DNA of 6,938 nucleotides from Planctomycetota bacterium. Lineage in GTDB: Bacteria > Planctomycetota > UBA11346. Position numbers and translations under genes: made by a program. The DNA is taken from NCBI GenBank assembly GCA_024641365.1, contig JAHEDF010000069.1, forward strand, positions 1 through 6,938, in the 5' to 3' direction. Each line of letters starts with the position of its first letter. Within the stretch, counting starts at the first letter, position 1. A model generated the notes under the pieces. It saw only the letters and a program-made list of their open reading frames with translations, was not told the origin of the DNA and did not search any database. Shown here in pieces: positions 4,701-6,938 of the stretch.

Positions 4701-6938
4701 TAGCAGAGCGTGAACCTAAAGTGGCACCACTGCGACGTGCTTCATCAATAAATAGACGTCGAAGATTTTCCGCTTCTATGCCAATAAATGCCACCCATTC
4801 AGTACATATAGTAGTTTCCGTACGCCAACGTGCTTTTTTATCGCTGTCAGTTAAATCGTTTGGGGTATCATTTAATATTTTTTGGTGATCACGGATACGT
4901 TCTATCGATTGCCGTAATACCGCTAATTGTCCAGGCAACACACGATCACGCAAACCACGTGTCACTAAACTTTTCACCACATGATTGGCCTGAGTGGTGA
5001 TGCGGGTTAATTGATCAGCACGATGGTCTGCCGCAGATAAATCGTTTATCGACCAATCTGTTAATGACAAAAGTGATTCAGCTAAACGGCGACCGTCGTC
5101 TTCTTTTGAGCGGGCGACTCTACGCAATTCGTCGCTGCTGCTCAGTACGGCCAAGTCACCAATCTTTTTGGGAATATCTGCTATTTCGGTAAGCGCTTTT
5201 GCCATGCGTTTGTGCGCGGCGTCCACTTGCGCACTCGGTAAGCTGGCCATGGCCTGCACTAAAAATGGATCAACACCAGTGCGCGTTACGCTACGTACAT
5301 CGGTATCCGTTACTGGACGTATTTTTTTCTTAAATGGTCCAAAGGCGAGCTCTAATCCGGAATTACCACCGGCTTGATACATTTCTAAAACCAGCGGATG
5401 CCACCCTGATTCTAACATCATGTCGGCAGCATAGGTATTGTAACTTTGATCGCGCCACGCTTCTGTCGGAATAATATTTTTACCATTTAATAAAAAGCGG
5501 ATACCATCATTGCCACTGACTTGAAAAGTATATTTCCCTTTATTGGGAATATAAATTTCACCCACATAACGCGCACAGAAATTTTCGCGGCCAATATTCG
5601 GAATATCGCGATCACGCCAATTCGGCAAACCGACTTCGCTATGTTTGGCGCTATCTTTAAATTCACGGCCGCTAAAAAACTCGGCCGCTAAACCACTGCG
5701 CCAGCGGCCTTCTTCGCCACGCCAGCCGCGTTCGCCACGCGCAATCGGCAAGGCGCGTTGATAACGTGCATGGGCTGCTTCTACGCGTGCCGCGACCGCT
5801 GCCGATTCAAGTCGGGCAATAATAAGCGCGAGATCGTTACGCATGCCATGTAAATCAACTAAAGCGCCGTCACTCAGATCACGTCCCTGGCGTAGCAATT
5901 TATTATTATTTTTATCCGCTAATTGCACTAAATTATTGGTGTTCTGTAACATGTAGCCAGCACCACGACTCCAGCCGCGTAATTCATAGGCCAAAGCCAT
6001 CAAATTAGCAGCGGTTTCGACACTGCCATCGCCACCTTCTTCAATTAATTGTTCGCTAATATCGGTTACGGCATTGCGCCAGACCTCAATGCGATTTGCT
6101 AATAAGGCTATTTCACCTTTTTTCGAGGCGGGATCGACGGCGCGAATTAATCCGCTCCATTGGCGTGCCATGCCGCGCATGGTTTCCATCTGCGCATCAA
6201 CGTCCGCTAATGCCTGTCGCAAACGTGCTGCTTGTGCTGCTCCACGTGCATCGGCAGTCGAGGCAACAACTAACGATAATGGCTCGCTTTGCGCACGTTG
6301 CCCACCGACATCAAGCGCACGAATATGCACCGATAATTCTGCACCGGCACCTAATCCTAAAGCTTCTATATCAACTGGTGTGGGAATAATAATTTCACCC
6401 GCAGTCGATTTGGGTAATGCTAAGGGGCGCGCAAAACGTTCTTTACCATCAATGGAAACCACTAATTCGGCAAATTGAATACCTAAATCATCAAGCAATT
6501 TTGCTTCGCACAGCACCGCTTCATCGCTGCCAATCATGCCCGCTTCTAAGCCTTTGGCTGATAACGACACCACTGGTGGCACGTCTGGACGCACTGATAA
6601 AATCCAGCGCTGGGCGGGTTCGGCTACTAAGCCATCTTTGCCAATTAATCGCACCCCATAGGCCATGGTGTTTTTTGGTTTTAATAAAACTGATAATTGA
6701 TGAGCTTCAACATTAGCGGCTTGTTCGCCGCCATCAAAAACCACCGCACCGCTGACAGCTGGTTCGCCATTTAAATTGGCAATTAAAGAAACACTGGAAC
6801 CAGCTAAAATATCAGCATCGCCACCTTGAATAGTACGCGCTGGCAAGCCGCTATAAATCGGCGGCGTTACATGCAAGGTGACATCACCTAATACTGGCGG
6901 CTTGGCGACCGACACGCGGTATGAACGACTTTCTCCAT
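1756..6938 (-). CDS. Giant DUF4175-like envelope protein with PA14 domain and Ala/Gln-rich coiled-coil tail, 5' partial
   Basis: The frame is open through the right edge. Residues are numbered here from the GTG at 6915 (1,719 residues), but seven in-frame codons (GESRSYR) precede it without a stop, and the YRVSV context looks like the interior of a domain, so the true start lies outside. Residues 12-108 (TPPIYSGLPARTI, then SVRPDVPPVV) and 109-219 (LLDDLGIQFAELVV, then ALDVGGQRAQSEPLSLVV) look like the two beta domains of DUF4175-type membrane proteins. Residues 220-400 are helical. Residues 405-535 are a PA14 domain. Residues 540-1130 are charged coiled coil, 1132-1300 a polar disordered linker, 1300-1660 Ala/Gln-rich helices, and 1661-1719 a Gly/Pro linker plus a conserved-looking tail (FSEEHQEAIRAYLRR). 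No membrane segment is visible in this part; by analogy the anchor should lie upstream, leaving this part periplasmic. The role is probably structural or a scaffold for an envelope complex with the co-transcribed toroid protein; that is inference. Domain assignment is by eye. Confidence 0.88.
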   Translation of the reverse strand, partial: GESRSYRVSVAKPPVLGDVTLHVTPPIYSGLPARTIQGGDADILAGSSVSLIANLNGEPAVSGAVVFDGGEQAANVEAHQLSVLLKPKNTMAYGVRLIGKDGLVAEPAQRWILSVRPDVPPVVSLSAKGLEAGMIGSDEAVLCEAKLLDDLGIQFAELVVSIDGKERFARPLALPKSTAGEIIIPTPVDIEALGLGAGAELSVHIRALDVGGQRAQSEPLSLVVASTADARGAAQAARLRQALADVDAQMETMRGMARQWSGLIRAVDPASKKGEIALLANRIEVWRNAVTDISEQLIEEGGDGSVETAANLMALAYELRGWSRGAGYMLQNTNNLVQLADKNNNKLLRQGRDLSDGALVDLHGMRNDLALIIARLESAAVAARVEAAHARYQRALPIARGERGWRGEEGRWRSGLAAEFFSGREFKDSAKHSEVGLPNWRDRDIPNIGRENFCARYVGEIYIPNKGKYTFQVSGNDGIRFLLNGKNIIPTEAWRDQSYNTYAADMMLESGWHPLVLEMYQAGGNSGLELAFGPFKKKIRPVTDTDVRSVTRTGVDPFLVQAMASLPSAQVDAAHKRMAKALTEIADIPKKIGDLAVLSSSDELRRVARSKEDDGRRLAESLLSLTDWSINDLSAADHRADQLTRITTQANHVVKSLVTRGLRDRVLPGQLAVLRQSIERIRDHQKILNDTPNDLTDSDKKARWRTETTICTEWVAFIGIEAENLRRLFIDEARRSGATLGSRSATVHVARRLDMVTERVEEALLALESLPDHHQQAANKINEQANRIADALREAEHWERVEQGQRLGEMAEPLALTSRSIENQMKDDMMTAQVRWRMVRPQVEELTRQARSGSHTDQAKRIEDDMPITLGNGQLTELSKRLEELAKVNDAWHGGLDRLVVSQLQTSASDLDKDADNAKRLYETNTDLAEARLAEALEGERHLQENRSDMAAGFAVLSRDIGVVVDNKTKPTPSMVRKFAERAAVLAGMVNDDARKAALAAAEKEEKKSSDAEQLDKLAAALKEAVHKKENREDLQAQLAKLAEKVLAENAAAERAELAKDLDALQQEQEILSQAEQAARQRFAAAETKIAEALQDIAQKAHDAAEEKTTPQLAQALKKAAEQAPKSAEESKALAQAAKTDEPYKAAQPLNPSDENSANDQQTDPQAPSAPQDVADTNSGQNKTPEQAANSPEKAPENASANNAKPATPSDQAAENNKQNTESDAVANNDKNTDSQEAAGDAEKSAQPDSAADKQAQAAADKQAAQDRAAAAKAASQAKAPSEQNKTAQKSDAASGEAEAKPSATLVAEAHKSADKLDRDVVQPLAEQFQEAIGQGENVSDEAKQQAADVGRALAEAVAQQREAAEQLAAVLEQQAASRDALAEAIAQAESSTAPMDNAASKEMAKEMASAQRAQEAANKAQSQADRQQVQADKAQSQAEAAAAQAQKNSGNPQAAAQAQQAAQQAAQAQAQAIAAQSEALQTQQAALASGPISPDMIAEAVSNFSQAERNSLDALDNTTPIANPTATAETAAQAGNNLERAAAAREALQAQLQQAAQAMQAQLAAASPSAPAASPSVPASPTAAAEAAAESATKGHASAPASPSAPSPAAQAAAEALAAIAAAPSKSDSYAQAAQSMAAAASEARLASQMGQPSPMAPPGTESKAGSGDPGHADGMRTAPPGVDQAAWARAQQARTGDVTTAGVERFSEEHQEAIRAYLRRVGSK
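1765..1768 (-). promoter_or_regulatory. Ribosome binding site AGGA inside the end of the giant gene
   Basis: On the minus strand, AGGA lies nine bases before the ATG at 1755 and within the last codons of the upstream gene. The upstream stop (TAA, 1758-1756) abuts this ATG, giving TAAATG. This supports the 1755 start over the internal ATG at 1731 and implies translational coupling, with ribosomes ending the giant protein able to restart on the toroid gene. Confidence 0.55.
2475..2710 (-). repeat. Ala/Gln low-complexity coding repeat
   Basis: About residues 1402-1480 consist mostly of A and Q with scattered K, S, E and D, forming likely long helices. At DNA level a 20-base sequence encoding the KAQSQA repeat occurs at 2619-2638 and 2661-2680 with one mismatch. 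This points to a 42-base (14-codon) internal duplication with a more diverged remainder. Runs of GCN and CAN codons make the DNA simple and keep other frames free of stops, which explains several long overlapping spurious frames here. Confidence 0.7.
3015..3522 (-). other. Acidic, Asn/Pro/Ser-rich disordered linker in the giant protein
   Basis: Roughly residues 1132-1300 are dominated by D, E, N, Q, P, S, K and A, with stretches such as NPSDENSANDQQTDPQAP and few hydrophobic residues. Such composition predicts an extended disordered segment. It divides the coiled-coil part from the C-terminal Ala/Gln helices and could act as a flexible spacer or a cell-wall-spanning stretch. Boundaries are approximate. 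Confidence 0.6.
5311..5703 (-). other. PA14 domain within the giant protein
   Basis: Residues 405-535 of the giant protein start WRSGLAAEFFSG and contain the PA14 hallmarks. These are a strand ending in YVGEIYIPNKGKYTFQV, then SGNDGIRFLLNGKNII (the 'D-G-x-R-L-x-h-D/N-G' core), a W-x-D-Q segment, and a GWHPLVLEMYQ strand followed by GLELAF before FGPFKKKIRPV. PA14 domains are beta-barrels found in toxins, adhesins, glycosidases and other secreted proteins, often binding carbohydrate. Acidic residues that bind calcium in some lectin-type PA14 domains cannot be assigned with certainty here. Its presence agrees with an extracytoplasmic location for this part of the protein. Confidence 0.85.

Noticed and set aside
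6890..6938. ATG at the extreme right edge as start of the giant gene
   Set aside because: That frame reads 16 codons and then meets TAG; it is not the frame of the giant protein.

Overview
The window holds the 3' part of one bacterial operon, read entirely on the minus strand, followed by a repeat-filled spacer and the first codons of another minus-strand gene. The gene families point to the PVC group (Planctomycetes, Lentisphaerae, Verrucomicrobia). One is a very large envelope protein with DUF4175-like beta domains and a long coiled-coil, Ala/Gln-rich tail. The other is a secreted alpha-alpha toroid ('prenyltransferase/squalene oxidase repeat') protein whose C-terminal signature is typical of planctomycete-type genomes. 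The phylum assignment is inferred from remembered family patterns; no search was run.

Layout from right to left, in the direction of transcription. Positions 6938-1756 encode about 1,726 residues of a giant protein whose true start lies outside the window. It has two beta-sandwich domains, a helical stretch, a PA14 domain, a long coiled-coil region, an acidic/Asn/Pro-rich linker and an Ala/Gln helical tail. Its stop codon TAA is followed with no gap by the ATG of the toroid gene (1755-685), which has a signal peptide. The two genes are almost certainly co-transcribed and translationally coupled.

The 577-base spacer (684-108) has no convincing gene. It carries at least three kinds of repeat: an interrupted inverted repeat with internal hairpins directly after the toroid stop codon (681-540), short CGCCGTT-type tandem repeats (491-474 and 417-391), and two diverged copies of a GCTCC...GGAGC unit separated by a strong CCCGGGG hairpin (about 361-247). 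At the left edge (107-1) a third gene begins with a clear signal peptide and then leaves the window.

Working model (inference): the giant protein is anchored in the inner membrane by an N-terminal part lying upstream of this window. It extends through the periplasm, presents a PA14 domain that may bind glycan or protein, and works with the exported toroid protein. In related genomes such pairs are often found near MoxR ATPase / DUF58 / von Willebrand (Bat-like) genes, so the missing upstream sequence should be checked for them. The function of the pair is not established.
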